DNA of 64,000 nt. Origin: Sorangium cellulosum So0157-2. Its GTDB lineage: Bacteria > Myxococcota_A > Polyangia > Polyangiales > Polyangiaceae. The translations under genes were made by a program, and so were the position numbers. Of the stretch, positions 1 through 10,000 are shown in pieces. Below the pieces are notes generated by a model that ran no database searches, was not told the DNA's origin, and saw only the letters and a program-made list of their open reading frames with translations. The first letter of the stretch is position 1. Each line of letters opens with the position of its first letter. The stretch covers positions 7,578,001 to 7,642,000 of the forward strand of contig NC_021658.1 of the NCBI RefSeq assembly GCF_000418325.1, read 5' to 3'.

Positions 1-697
1 GCCACAGCGGGTCGGCCGCGAGCGCGAAGCCCGAGTACGTCGGCGCGAGGGTCCCGCTGAGGTCGCAGCGGGTCACGCCCGCGCCAGCGGTGAGCCTGCC
101 GGGACAGAGCACGACGGTCCCCTCCGGGTGGGTCACCTCGAAGTGGAACTCGGCGAGCCGGGAAGGGTCGTTGTCGCAGGGGCCGAACCGGTCGCAGCCG
201 CCGACCCAGCTGAGCAGATAGGTGAACTCGCCGCCGGCCTGGTCGAACCGGCGCGAGAAGCCGACATCCAGGCCGAAGTCCGTCGCCTCGGCGATCACGG
301 TAGACGCCCCGAGCTCGATCGACGCGCCGGGCGCGGCGTCCGCCCCGCAGAGGCGCAGCGCGCCGTCCGCGAGCGTCGCGTTCGCCGCGGGCGCGCCGTC
401 CCATCGCGGCTCGTCGACGGCCTGCGCACGACAGGCCACGTCGAAGCAATTGCCTCCGGACGGCAGGACGTGCACCGAGACGCGCGAGGTGGCGCGCGCC
501 GTCGCGAGGTCGAACGTGTAGTCGTAACGGCGGACCTCGCCCGGGAAGGGGATGGCGGGCGCCGAGCCGCCCGCGCCGCCGCCGCCCGCGCCGCCGCTGG
601 CCGCGTGTGCGGGGGAATCGGTGTCCGCGTTGGAGGAGCAGCCGGCGGCTGCCAGCAAGCCGACGAGGAGGAGGCAGTCGAAGGAAAATTGCCGCAT
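1..697 (-). CDS. Lipoprotein with M1-aminopeptidase-like N-terminal domain (partial)
   Basis: The gene reads leftwards and runs off the window, so only about 232 N-terminal residues are seen. The start is an ATG at 697. A short hydrophobic segment ends in a lipobox-like LLAAAGC, so it is probably exported and lipid-anchored. A Gly-rich linker of about 20 residues follows, then a beta-rich region (YDYTFDLATARATSRVSV and onward) that resembles the N-terminal barrel of M1 zinc aminopeptidases found in myxobacterial lipoproteins. The zinc motif HExxH would lie beyond the edge and cannot be checked. The M1 assignment is therefore an inference from the N-terminal region only. A CDS is certain from the uninterrupted frame and codon bias. 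Confidence 0.7.
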   Translation of the reverse strand, partial: MRQFSFDCLLLVGLLAAAGCSSNADTDSPAHAASGGAGGGGAGGSAPAIPFPGEVRRYDYTFDLATARATSRVSVHVLPSGGNCFDVACRAQAVDEPRWDGAPAANATLADGALRLCGADAAPGASIELGASTVIAEATDFGLDVGFSRRFDQAGGEFTYLLSWVGGCDRFGPCDNDPSRLAEFHFEVTHPEGTVVLCPGRLTAGAGVTRCDLSGTLAPTYSGFALAADPLW

Positions 698-836
698 GCG
701 GCATGCGCATACTCTCGTCGCGGGCGCGCCGAAACACGCGCGTGCCCCGGTGCGAGATCCAGCCAAACCCACGCTCCTGCGCAGGTAGACGCTCAGAAAG
801 AGCCGCCCCTCCGAGCGCGACGGCGTCAGACATCTC

Positions 837-1355
837 TTGCATCTCCGTGCTAGGAGAGCCGCGCTCCTCACGCCGCTGTCCTCGCTCGCGGAGCTGCGCT
901 TCCTGGACATGGGCTGGAACTCCATCGCGGACGTCGCGCCCCTGTCCTCGCTCGTCCAGCTCGAGGCGCTGAACCTCGAGTCCAACGCCATCTCGGACGT
1001 CACCGCCCTCGGCTCGCTGGCGAACCTGCGCTTCCTCGCGCTCGCCCTGAACCCGATCAGCGACATCGGCTCGCTTGTCGAGCTCGAGGCGCTGGGCCTG
1101 AGCGACCTGACCATCTCGACGCTCGCGCCGCTGTCCGGCCTGTCGAAGCTGACCGAGCTCCACGCGACCCACGCGGGGATCGGCGACATCTCGGACAACT
1201 CGATATCCGACCTGTCGCCCCTCGCCGCCAACCAGAGCATCGGCAAAGGATGCTCCGTGGAGCTCTACCAGAACCCGATCGACTGCGCCGCCCAGGCGAG
1301 CAACATCAGCGCGCTCGAGGCGCGCGGCGCGGACGTCCACGTGGACTGCTGGTGA
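837..1355 (+). pseudogene. Leucine-rich-repeat (internalin-like) protein remnant, 5' truncated
   Basis: The frame encodes about five LRR units of 21-22 residues (L..L..L.L..N.I.D...L), closing with an internalin-style cap that has two paired Cys (GKGCSVELYQNPIDC). There is no plausible start: the frame opens on a TTG, no signal peptide precedes the repeats, and the first internal ATG (909) falls inside a repeat. The fourth unit is also short. The text jumps from GIGDIS straight to DNSISDLSPL, about 15 residues fewer than a full repeat, as if two repeats recombined. Most likely this is the 3' end of a decayed secreted LRR protein. A short functional cytoplasmic LRR protein starting at 909 is the alternative. 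Confidence 0.55.
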
Positions 1356-1564
1356 CCCCGCGCAGCGCTCGCCGGGGCGACGCCGCCGGGCGCGGGCGGC
1401 GCCTGCCCGCGGGCCGGGCGGACGCTCGACGCCCTCCCAAGGGTCCGTCCGTCTCCTCCGCGTCGGGGCGGCCGGCGCCGTCCGCGTTCATGGCCGCCTC
1501 ATACGCTCGCACCATGCGCTTCTGCGCGACCCGCATCGGCTCCTCGAGCGCACAACGACCAGCG

Positions 1565-4090
1565 TCACTTCGGTCGGCCCGAGTGACGCGTTGCAGCCTG
1601 CTTCGCCAGCTTCTGTCTCGCGATCGCGCGCGCTTCGCCGAAGACGTCGTTCACCTGTTTATAGATCTGCATGGCCTCTTGATATCGATCGTACGCCTTC
1701 TCGACCTCCGACCTCGCAAGCTCAATATCGCCGATCTTCAAGAGATAGGCGGCCTCGTACCCAGCGCACGCGGCTCGGCGCTCAGCGCTCTGACTCCCCA
1801 AGAGCCTAAAGCTCCAAATCATCTCCTCGTAACTGCGGATGGCTACCAACTCGCGCTGCGCACCCTGAACATCTGCCAGATTAAACTCGATCCCTTGTAT
1901 GCATAACATAAGCTCTTCCCAGGCCATCTCGCAGTTCCCTTTATCTGCGGCTGCATCGCTCATCGCGCGCATGTTCGGCGCCTCTGCGGCGAGCCGCGCC
2001 AGCTCCGCCGCAGCCGGATCCTTGCCGGTCTTCGACGCCAGCTGCCGCGCGAGCTTTCCGTAATGGGCGATCGCTCCATCGAGATCCTCAGCCGCCGCCC
2101 GATGCACGAGGCGCATGTGCTCCCGAATCGGCGCCAGCATCTGCAGCCGCCCTCCCTCGAAGAACGCGAGCCCCACCTGCGAGAGCACCCGCGCAGCGTC
2201 GCGCCCCCCCGCGAACACGACCTCCAGATCCGTCACCGCAATCCCTCCCGGCAACGCCGCCAGCAGCGCGCCGAGCCGACGCGCTCCAGGCGTCATCCGC
2301 CTCGACGCGAGCGATAGCTCTACCGACGCTGCCCAGCTCGATAGCCGATCCGGCGTCGCTTGACGCCGCTCGAGCAACGCCGTCCGCCGCGCCCGCAAGT
2401 CCGCGGCGAGGTTGTCGAGATCGTCCCCCTCCGCGGCGCGCGCCAGCAGCACGATGGCGAGCGGCACTCCGCCGAGCTTGGCGAGCAGCGGCCGCACGCG
2501 CGCATCACCCGCGTGCTCGGACGCGATGGCGCCGAACAGCACCTCTGCCGTGTTCAACGAGAACGGCGCGAGCTGGATGGCCTTGCTCCATGCCACCCCC
2601 GCCGGCTTGTGCCCGCCTCGCGCTGAAGCGACGATTCGAAGGCTTGGAATTTGAGCGAGCGCACCGAGGAGCGCTTCGGTGGCCACCAGCTCTCGCTCCC
2701 AGGGTGTCTCCAGGTTATCGAGCACGAGCACGCCGGGCGCGTTCGCGAGGGCGGCCGTCGCCTCTGCCAGCGCATCGCCGCTCGACGACACACCTAGCAC
2801 CTCGCGGATGCTCCTCGCCGCGTCGTCCGCCGTGTACGCCGCGTCGAGCCGGACGAACCACCGCCGCGTGCCGTAACGCTCCTCGACCTCGCGCCGATGG
2901 AGCGCCGCCAGCGTGAGCGTCGTCTTCCCGATCCCGCCGGCGCCAAGCACGATGATCCGCGCGGCTGGATCGCCGAGCAGGGCATGCGCCAGCTCTTCGA
3001 CTTGAAGAGTCCGGCCGACGAAGTGCTCGATCGCCGGTAAGGCGGGCCCGCGAGCGCGCGGTGCGGTCACGTCCTCGCTGAGCTGAGCCTGGGCTCTTCT
3101 CGTCCGCAGGCTGCTCGATCGTCGGGGCACGCGCTTCCACGGCCCAGGGTCTCCCCTCTCCCAGCTCGCCATCCTCCCCAGGACGGCCCGCACATAGGCC
3201 GCAGCTACGACCGCCGCGTACATGTGCCAATCGTCGTTCTTGTTCCTGTCGCAGTAATCGCAGATCCCCCGTACCACCAGATACCCCACCCCGTGCACCC
3301 ACGTCGCATCCGCGATCCCGGATGCCTCCATCTCGACCGCCTTCACCCTGTGCGCGTCGCGCAGCCGATCACGCCAGACCGGATCCTTCAGCAGCACGTT
3401 CGCCGACGCGATGGCCCCCGTGAAGATGCGCGGCTGCCCCGCGGATCGCTTCCCGTCCACCGGGTGCTTCACCGGAACGAACGGCTCCCGGGAGGTCAGC
3501 AGCACGTCGCGCGCCGCCGCGGGCCGCGCGGCTCCTTCGAGCTTCGCCGCCAGCCATACGTGCGCCTCCCAGGGCTTGTTCCCAGCCAGCGCATCCGATT
3601 CCAAGAGCCGCACAGCCTCCAGGAGACGCGCATGCGGTGGCCGGGGAGAGGCCCGCACCTCCCTCGCCGCGCGCGTCTTCTTCAGGAAATCGTACTGGAT
3701 CACCCCTCGCCGATCCGAGACCACCACATCGCCAAGCCGCACGTGCTCGTCGGGGTCGTCGGGGTTCGGCACGCCGCCGGCGATCCCGACCATGATGATC
3801 GCTTCGACCCCAGGGAAGTGCTGGAGGAGCAGCGTTCCGCGTGCGGCAGCAATGTTGGTGCCCATGTCGGCGATAGCGACGGCGACGACATGGCGCCCTC
3901 CGCCATCGGCGGGCAGCTCCCCGAGATCGTAGACGAGCCCGGCGCCACGGCCCGGGAAGGACCAGGAGACCGTCCGGTCGAACATCGCGAGCATCGCGAC
4001 GCGCTCCTCTGGCAGGGCTGTCACGATGCCCACCGTTACCCGCCTCGCCAGGGCCGCCGCCCACTCCCAATCGTCGCTCGCCACGGGCAC
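1565..4090 (-). CDS. NLR-like STAND protein: nucleoside phosphorylase/nucleosidase domain + NB-ARC ATPase + C-terminal helical region
   Basis: 841 residues if the GTG at 4090 is the start; GTG codons about 18-20 residues later are alternatives. Residues ~18-305 form a PNP/MTAN-type domain: GIVTALPEE, a Gly-rich GIAGG at 103-107, MEASG at 254-258 and RGICDY around 274-279, where an Asp sits at the usual catalytic place. Residues ~355-640 are an NB-ARC-type STAND module: FVGR at 357-360, P-loop GAGGIGKTT at 383-391, Walker B VLVLDN at 454-459, and a GGVPLA motif further on. A winged-helix-like stretch and a short helical, TPR-like tail (AYDRYQEAMQIYKQVND) end the protein. The same order (phosphorylase, NB-ARC/NACHT, repeats) is known in fungal NLRs. 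Bacterial relatives with other effectors are anti-phage sensors. A defence role is inference. It stands alone, with an inverted repeat upstream. Confidence 0.85.
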   Translation of the reverse strand: MPVASDDWEWAAALARRVTVGIVTALPEERVAMLAMFDRTVSWSFPGRGAGLVYDLGELPADGGGRHVVAVAIADMGTNIAAARGTLLLQHFPGVEAIIMVGIAGGVPNPDDPDEHVRLGDVVVSDRRGVIQYDFLKKTRAAREVRASPRPPHARLLEAVRLLESDALAGNKPWEAHVWLAAKLEGAARPAAARDVLLTSREPFVPVKHPVDGKRSAGQPRIFTGAIASANVLLKDPVWRDRLRDAHRVKAVEMEASGIADATWVHGVGYLVVRGICDYCDRNKNDDWHMYAAVVAAAYVRAVLGRMASWERGDPGPWKRVPRRSSSLRTRRAQAQLSEDVTAPRARGPALPAIEHFVGRTLQVEELAHALLGDPAARIIVLGAGGIGKTTLTLAALHRREVEERYGTRRWFVRLDAAYTADDAARSIREVLGVSSSGDALAEATAALANAPGVLVLDNLETPWERELVATEALLGALAQIPSLRIVASARGGHKPAGVAWSKAIQLAPFSLNTAEVLFGAIASEHAGDARVRPLLAKLGGVPLAIVLLARAAEGDDLDNLAADLRARRTALLERRQATPDRLSSWAASVELSLASRRMTPGARRLGALLAALPGGIAVTDLEVVFAGGRDAARVLSQVGLAFFEGGRLQMLAPIREHMRLVHRAAAEDLDGAIAHYGKLARQLASKTGKDPAAAELARLAAEAPNMRAMSDAAADKGNCEMAWEELMLCIQGIEFNLADVQGAQRELVAIRSYEEMIWSFRLLGSQSAERRAACAGYEAAYLLKIGDIELARSEVEKAYDRYQEAMQIYKQVNDVFGEARAIARQKLAKQAATRHSGRPK

Positions 4091-4213
4091 GCGCCTGAGG
4101 ATAGTTGCCCCCTGCGCCGCGGGGAAGGCGCTGCCCGTACGCGCTCGGGAGAACAGCCGACCCCGTCCGCCCTCGCGTGCCGGCCGAAAGCCGCGGGTAA
4201 CGCGGCTAGCCTA

Positions 4214-4268
4214 GAACAACGACGATGAGGCAGCTCTGAGGTCAAGGGCTGCCTCATCGTCGTTGTTC
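4214..4268. terminator. Perfect 21-bp inverted repeat, probable strong terminator
   Basis: The arms 4214-4234 and 4248-4268 are perfect reverse complements around a 13-base loop (core GACGATGAGGCAGC). The repeat lies about 100 bases past the stop of the kinase gene ending at 4373 and about 120 bases before the start of the NLR-like gene, both on the minus strand. The site fits transcription termination of the kinase message, protecting the NLR-like gene from read-through. No long U-run follows either arm, so a simple Rho-independent terminator is not certain. A regulatory hairpin or protein-binding palindrome is possible. Confidence 0.55.
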
Positions 4269-4372
4269 CAGAGCGGCTTTCGCCCGTCTCTGGTACATGC
4301 GTTACAGAGCGGGCATCGCCTCGCCGAAGCGCCAGAGAGGGACGCTTTCAGCCCTCCGGCGTCCCCATCCGA

Positions 4373-6733
4373 TCACCGCTCCTCCAACATCTGAGCCCGC
4401 ACGGCGATGCGGCCGACGAGGGCGAGGAGCTGGGAGAGGTCCACCGGCTTGGCCACGTGGAGGTCAAACCCGGCGCCGAGGGCGCGCGCGCGGTCCTCCT
4501 CGCCCGCACAGGCGGTCACCGCGATGGCGGCGGTCTTTCCGCCGTCCTCCGGGGAAAGCGCACGGACGCTGCGAATCAGCGCATACCCGTCCTCGCCGGG
4601 CATGGCGATGTCCGCCAGGAGGAGGTCCGGCCGGAGGCGCCGGACCAGCTCGAGCCCCTGGGCCGCGCCCACGGCGAGCTCGACATGAGCCCGGCATTGC
4701 GCGAGCGCCGAGCCGAGCATCTCGCACGCGTCCACGTCGTCCTCCACGACAACGACCCTGAGCCCGGCGAGATCCGCCCGGACAACCGTCGGGGGCGGCT
4801 CGCGCGAAGGCTCCGCGGGCCGCGCGCCCTGCTCGTCGAGGCGCGACGCGACGAGCGGGAGCCGGACGAGGAACGTCGCCCCCCGCCCTTCCCCCTCGCT
4901 CCGCGCCTCGATCGTCCCGCCGTGCAGCTCCACGAGGTGCCGCGCGATCGCGAGACCCAGGCCCAGGCCGCCGTGCTCGCGGGTCGTGCTCGCGTCGGCC
5001 TGCCGGAAACGCTCGAAGACGTACGGGAGAAAGTCTCGGGAAATACCCTGCCCGTTGTCCTCCACCGCGATCTCCACGGACCGGCCGGCGCGCCGCAGGC
5101 TGGTCCGGATCTCCCCCCCTTCGCGCGTGAACTTCACCGCGTTGGTGAGCAGATTCAAGACGATCTGCCGCAGCCGGTCAGGGTCCGCCATCACCGTGAG
5201 CGCGCGGCGATCGAGGGCGCGCTCGAGCCGGATCTTCTTGGCCTCGGCCGCCGGCTGCACCACATCGAGCGAGGATTCGACGATGGACAGCGGCGCGACC
5301 GGGGTCGTCTCGAGCCGGAGCTCGCCGCTGGTGATCCGCGAGATGTCGAGCAGATCCTCGATGAGCTGCGCCTGGGCCCGGGCGTTGCGCTCGATGACCG
5401 CGATCGCGTGCGCCCGGCGCCCCTCGGGCACCAAGCCCCTCGACATCATCGTCGCCCAGCCCAGGATCGCATTGAGCGGCGTGCGCAGCTCGTGGCTCAT
5501 CGTCGCCAGGAACTCGTCCTTGAGCCGACTGGCCTCCTCGGCGCGGCGTTCGGCCCGCTTGCGCTCCGTGATGTCCAGGATCAAGGCCGCGAGCCCGATG
5601 ATCTCGTCGCCGATACGCACGGGGTACCCATTGACGAGATAATGGCGCTCGGCGTGCGGCGCCGCCGGCGTCCCGCCCGCGATCTCGTGGTTGACGAGCG
5701 GCTCGCCGGACGAAAGGACGGCGCGGCAGAGAGGCTCCAGGACGGCCTGGAGCTCGGGAGCGACCTCCTCCACCCCTCGCCCGACGAGCGCCTCGCGCGG
5801 AAGCCCGCTCATCGCGGCGAGCGCCTCGTTGACCCGCCGCCAGCGCAGGTCGCGATCCAGGAGCCCGATCCCGAGAGGGGCGCCGCCGACGAGCGCCGCC
5901 GCCTCGGCCTCGGCGCGCTTCAGGTCGTCGACGTCGGTACACGTCCCGATCCACCTGGTGATCGCGCGTGCACCAGCATAGCGGATCGCTCGCGCCCGGT
6001 GGAGGTGCCACCGGTAGGCGCCGTCATGCCGCCGCAGCCGGGCCTCGATGTCGAAATCCTCGCCTGTCCTCCGGCACTCGTCCCACCGCGACATGAAGCG
6101 CGGCACGTCCTCCGGGTGCAAGACGCGGGCCCATCCCAGGCGGAGGAGCGAGACCCCGCCGCCGGTGTAGCTCGACCAGCGGCTGTTGTAGTACTCGACC
6201 GCTCCATCCCCGCGGCACATCCACAGGATGTGCGGCAGCGCGTCGGCGATCGTCCGGAACCGCCGCAAGGTATCCTGGACGTCCCGCTCGATCCGCTCTC
6301 GCACGAGCTGCTCATAGAGCCGCTGTAGCCGCATCAAGGCAGAGACCCGGCTGACGAGCTCGACGGCGCCGAACGGCCTGGTCAAGCAGTCATTCACTCC
6401 CGCGGCGAGCCAGCCCGCGATGTCCTGCTCGCGCTCTGTCTCTGAGATCACCAGGAGGGGGAACGCGTCGTTGTCCCACACCTCGCGCACGCTCGCGACG
6501 ATCGCGGCCGCCGCGCGGCGGGGCATCCGGCCGTCGATGGCCATGATGGTCGGCCGGATGCCGCGCGCGAGCCTGGCGAGCACGTCACGTCCGCCCGCGA
6601 AGGTGTCGACGTCGTGGTAAGGAGCCAGCGCGCGCCTCGCATTCCCGACGTGCCGGCGACTCCTCCCAACGAGCCAGACGACCCCGGGCGTCCCCTGATG
6701 ATTCACCGTGCGCGCCCCCATGGCTCGCCACAT
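4373..6733 (-). CDS. Hybrid sensor histidine kinase (pseudo-receiver, 2 PAS, HisKA, HATPase, receiver)
   Basis: Starting at the ATG at 6733 (or 6721) gives about 786 residues. The open frame continues to 6910, but that stretch does not look coding. Order: a receiver-like domain (~12-135), PAS (~155-265), PAS (~275-395, ending LDITERKRAE), HisKA with MSHELRTPLNAILGW carrying the phospho-acceptor His, HATPase with NLLTNAVKF, EDNGQG and GLGLAIARHL, and a C-terminal receiver with the full acidic pair, ADIAMP and AKP. The N-terminal receiver keeps a central Asp (AIDGRMP) but lacks the acidic pair and has TRP where the conserved Lys should be, so it is probably not phosphorylated. No membrane segment is seen, so it is a cytoplasmic sensor. 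It diverges from the CheB/CheR kinase gene across a 281-base gap. Confidence 0.93.
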   Translation of the reverse strand: MWRAMGARTVNHQGTPGVVWLVGRSRRHVGNARRALAPYHDVDTFAGGRDVLARLARGIRPTIMAIDGRMPRRAAAAIVASVREVWDNDAFPLLVISETEREQDIAGWLAAGVNDCLTRPFGAVELVSRVSALMRLQRLYEQLVRERIERDVQDTLRRFRTIADALPHILWMCRGDGAVEYYNSRWSSYTGGGVSLLRLGWARVLHPEDVPRFMSRWDECRRTGEDFDIEARLRRHDGAYRWHLHRARAIRYAGARAITRWIGTCTDVDDLKRAEAEAAALVGGAPLGIGLLDRDLRWRRVNEALAAMSGLPREALVGRGVEEVAPELQAVLEPLCRAVLSSGEPLVNHEIAGGTPAAPHAERHYLVNGYPVRIGDEIIGLAALILDITERKRAERRAEEASRLKDEFLATMSHELRTPLNAILGWATMMSRGLVPEGRRAHAIAVIERNARAQAQLIEDLLDISRITSGELRLETTPVAPLSIVESSLDVVQPAAEAKKIRLERALDRRALTVMADPDRLRQIVLNLLTNAVKFTREGGEIRTSLRRAGRSVEIAVEDNGQGISRDFLPYVFERFRQADASTTREHGGLGLGLAIARHLVELHGGTIEARSEGEGRGATFLVRLPLVASRLDEQGARPAEPSREPPPTVVRADLAGLRVVVVEDDVDACEMLGSALAQCRAHVELAVGAAQGLELVRRLRPDLLLADIAMPGEDGYALIRSVRALSPEDGGKTAAIAVTACAGEEDRARALGAGFDLHVAKPVDLSQLLALVGRIAVRAQMLEER

Positions 6734-6810
6734 GGTACTTCGATCGCTGTACGGAACAGAAAACGATTTCGGGATCGGGATGCAGATGGTCGCAGGGTCG
6801 GAGATCTCCT

Positions 6811-6840
6811 CCTCCCGCGCCCTCCCGCGCCCTCCCGCGC
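6811..6840. repeat. Three perfect 10-bp tandem copies (CCTCCCGCGC)
   Basis: Three adjacent identical decamers lie in the intergenic region shared by the two divergent kinase genes. This may be a slippage-prone spacer or a multi-site protein target. Nothing in the sequence decides between them. Confidence 0.6.
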
Positions 6841-7014
6841 ATCGATGCCTGAGGAGCAGCGCGCCCTTTTTTCCAAGGCAGACGCAACGGCCGCTGAGCC
6901 CGACTCGCAACGCAGCTCGCGAGGCTGGACCTCGCGCTCTCGCGAACGTCTGTCCAACCTGCCGCAGGTACCTCCAACGCCAGGCCCATCTATTGTATAA
7001 GGCACGCGAATTCC

Positions 7015-10000
7015 ATGACCGAAGCCCGCTCCAGACCTCATCTCGTCGTGATCGGCTGCTCGGCCGGAGGCATCGAGGCCCTCAGCACGCTCGTCGCCGC
7101 CTTGCGGGCGCCGTTCCCGGCCCCGGTCGTGATCGCCCAGCACCTCGACCCCAGGCGGCAGAGCCACCTCGGCGAGGTCCTGCGACGCCGCAGCGCGCTG
7201 CCCGTCCGCGTCGTCGCCGCGGTCTCCCCGCTGGAGAACGGTGTCATCTATGTCATGCCCCCGGGCCGCGACGCGGAGATCACCGACCACGAGATCCGGC
7301 TCCTCCCCGACGGCGGCGCGCGGCCGAAGCCGTCCATCGACACGCTCTTCCGCACCGCCGCGGAGACCTACGGCGAGAGCCTCATCGCCGTCGTCCTGAC
7401 CGGGAACGGCTCCGACGGCGCCGCCGGCGCGCGCCACGTCAAGAGGTGCGGCGGTACGGTCATCGTCGAGAACCCCGACACCGCGAGGTTCCGGGGCATG
7501 CCCGAGTCGCTGGCCCCCACCACGGTCGATATCGTGGCCGACCTCGGTCGCATCGGAGGCATCCTCGGCGAGCTGCTGTCCGGATCGTACGTCGAGCCCC
7601 CGCCCAATGACGACAAGCGGCTCCAGGCGCTCCTCGACCTCGTGCGCGACCGGAGCGGGATCAACTTCAAGAAGTACAAGCAGGCGACCATCCTGCGCAG
7701 GCTCCGGCGCAGGATGGCGGCCACGAATACCGGGACCATCGACGGGTACGTGCGCCACCTCGCCGAGCACCCCGAGGAGCACCAGCGGCTGGTCAACAGC
7801 TTCCTCATCAAGGTCACCGAGTTCATGCGCGACCCGGAGCTCTTCGCGCGCCTCCGCGACGTGGTCCTGCCCTCGCTCATCGCGCACGCCCGCGACGACA
7901 ACAAATCGCTGCGGATATGGTCGGCCGGGTGCGCCACCGGCGAGGAGGCGTACTCCATCGCCATCCTGGTCAGCGAGCTGCTCGGCGACGAGCTCGACAG
8001 CTTCAACGTCCGCATCTTCTCGACCGATCTCGACAGCGAGGCCGTCGCCTTCGCCCGCCGCGGCGTCTACGGGGCGGCCGCCGTCGAGGACCTGCCGCCC
8101 GAGCTCGTCGAGCGCTACTTCGTCGCGCTCGACGGCCAGTACCAGGTGGCGAAGCGCATCCGCAACCTCACGGTGTTCGGCGAGCACGACCTCGGCCAGC
8201 GCGCGCCGTTCCCGCACCTCGATCTCGTGCTGTGCCGCAACGTGCTCATCTACTTCACGAGCGACCTCCAGCGCCGCACCCTCCACCTCTTCGCCTTCTC
8301 GCTGCGGCAAGGCGGCTACCTCGTGCTCGGCAAGGCCGAGACCACGAGCCCGCTGAGCGAGTACTTCGTCGCCGACGACATCCACCACAAGATCTACGTG
8401 CGCCGCGGCGAGCGCATCCTCGTGCCCCCGTCGGCGTTCACCGCTCCGGCGGCGCGCCGGGGCGCGCCCGGCGGCAGGAGCCCCGTCGTGTCCGTGCCCG
8501 ACGACACGAAGGTGCGCCCGCAAGCCCGCCTGTCCATCGACGTGCTGCTCTCGGGCCTCCGCGTGGGGATCGTCCTCGTCGGCAGCGGCTACGAGATCCG
8601 GGAGATCAACTTCGCGGCGCGGCGCCTGCTCGGCATCCACGGCACCGCTCTCGGGCGGGACCTCGTGCACCTCGCGCAGTCCGTCCCCCACCGGCCGCTG
8701 CTCGAGGCCATCGACGCCGCGCTCCGCCGCGAGTCGCCGGCGCCGATCGAGGTCGCCGTCGAGCCGACGCCAGCGGGCGAACCGACGTACATCCAGATCA
8801 CCTGCCACGCGCCTCGCCCCGAGCTCATGCCGGGCAAGGTCGACATCGCGCTGATCGTGGTCGAGGACGTCACCGAGGCCGTGCGGCGGAGGAAGCAGGT
8901 CGAGCAGATCGTCGGCCGGGAGGCGCAGCTCCAGGCCGAGCTCGAGGCGGTGAAGGCCGAGCGCGAGCGCGTCGAGGAGCGGCTCGCCGCCGAGCGCGAG
9001 CAGCTGCGCCGCGACAACGAGGAGCTCGGCGCGGCGCTCTCGCGGCTGGAGGCCACCCGCGGGCAGGACCAGGCGACGATCCAGCGGCTGACGGATCGGA
9101 ACCGGCGGCTGCTCCGGGCCAACGAGGAGCTCACGTCGGCGCACGAGCAGCTCCGCACCACGAACGAGGAGCTGACGATCTCCACCGAGGAGGCGCAAGC
9201 CTCCATGGAGGAGGTGGAGACGCTGAACGAGGAGTTCCAGGCGACCAACGAGGAGCTCGAGACCGTCAACGAGGAGCTCCAGGCGACGATCGAGGAGCTC
9301 AACACGACGAACGCCGATCTGGAGGCGCGGAGCCGCGAGATCGAGGAGCTCGCCGCGCGGATCGAGGCGGAGCGGGCGCGGCTCTCCGCGATCCTGCGCA
9401 GCATGGCCGACGCGCTCCTCGTGGTCGACGGCGCGGGGCGGCCGGTGCTCACGAACGACGCCTACCAGGCGACGTTCGGCACGGGCGGGCTCACGGTGCG
9501 CGACGAGAAGGGCCGGCCGGTGCTCCACGAGGAGGCGCCCGAGCAGCGGGCCGCGCGCGGCGAGAGCTTTCAGATAGAGTTCAGCTGTCCCGGCTCCGGC
9601 GGGGCGACGCGGCAGTTCGAGGCCACGGGCCACCCCATCGGCGGGAACGGCCCGCCCGCCCAAGACGCGGTCGAGCGGGGCGTGATCGTCATCCGCGACA
9701 TCACGGAGCGGAGCATCCGGAGGCTGCAGGAGCGCTTCATGGCGATGGCGAGCCACGAGCTGCGCACGCCGCTCGTGCCCCTGCGCGGCTACCTCGACAT
9801 GCTGAGCGCCCTCCTCCCGGCGGAAGGCGATCCGCGCCTCGGCCGCTTCACGTCGCTCGCCCGCGCCCAGGTCTCGCAGCTCGAGCGGCTGGTCGAGGAT
9901 CTCGAGAGCGCGAGCCGCATGCAGACCGGGAAATTCAAGCTCGACCTCTCGGCCGTGGAGCTCGTGCCGCTGGTCGCGCGCGCCGCCGAGAGCGCCCAGA

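Noticed and set aside
128..853. Plus-strand frames over the first gene
   Set aside because: Antisense to the lipoprotein; Arg-rich with no domain.
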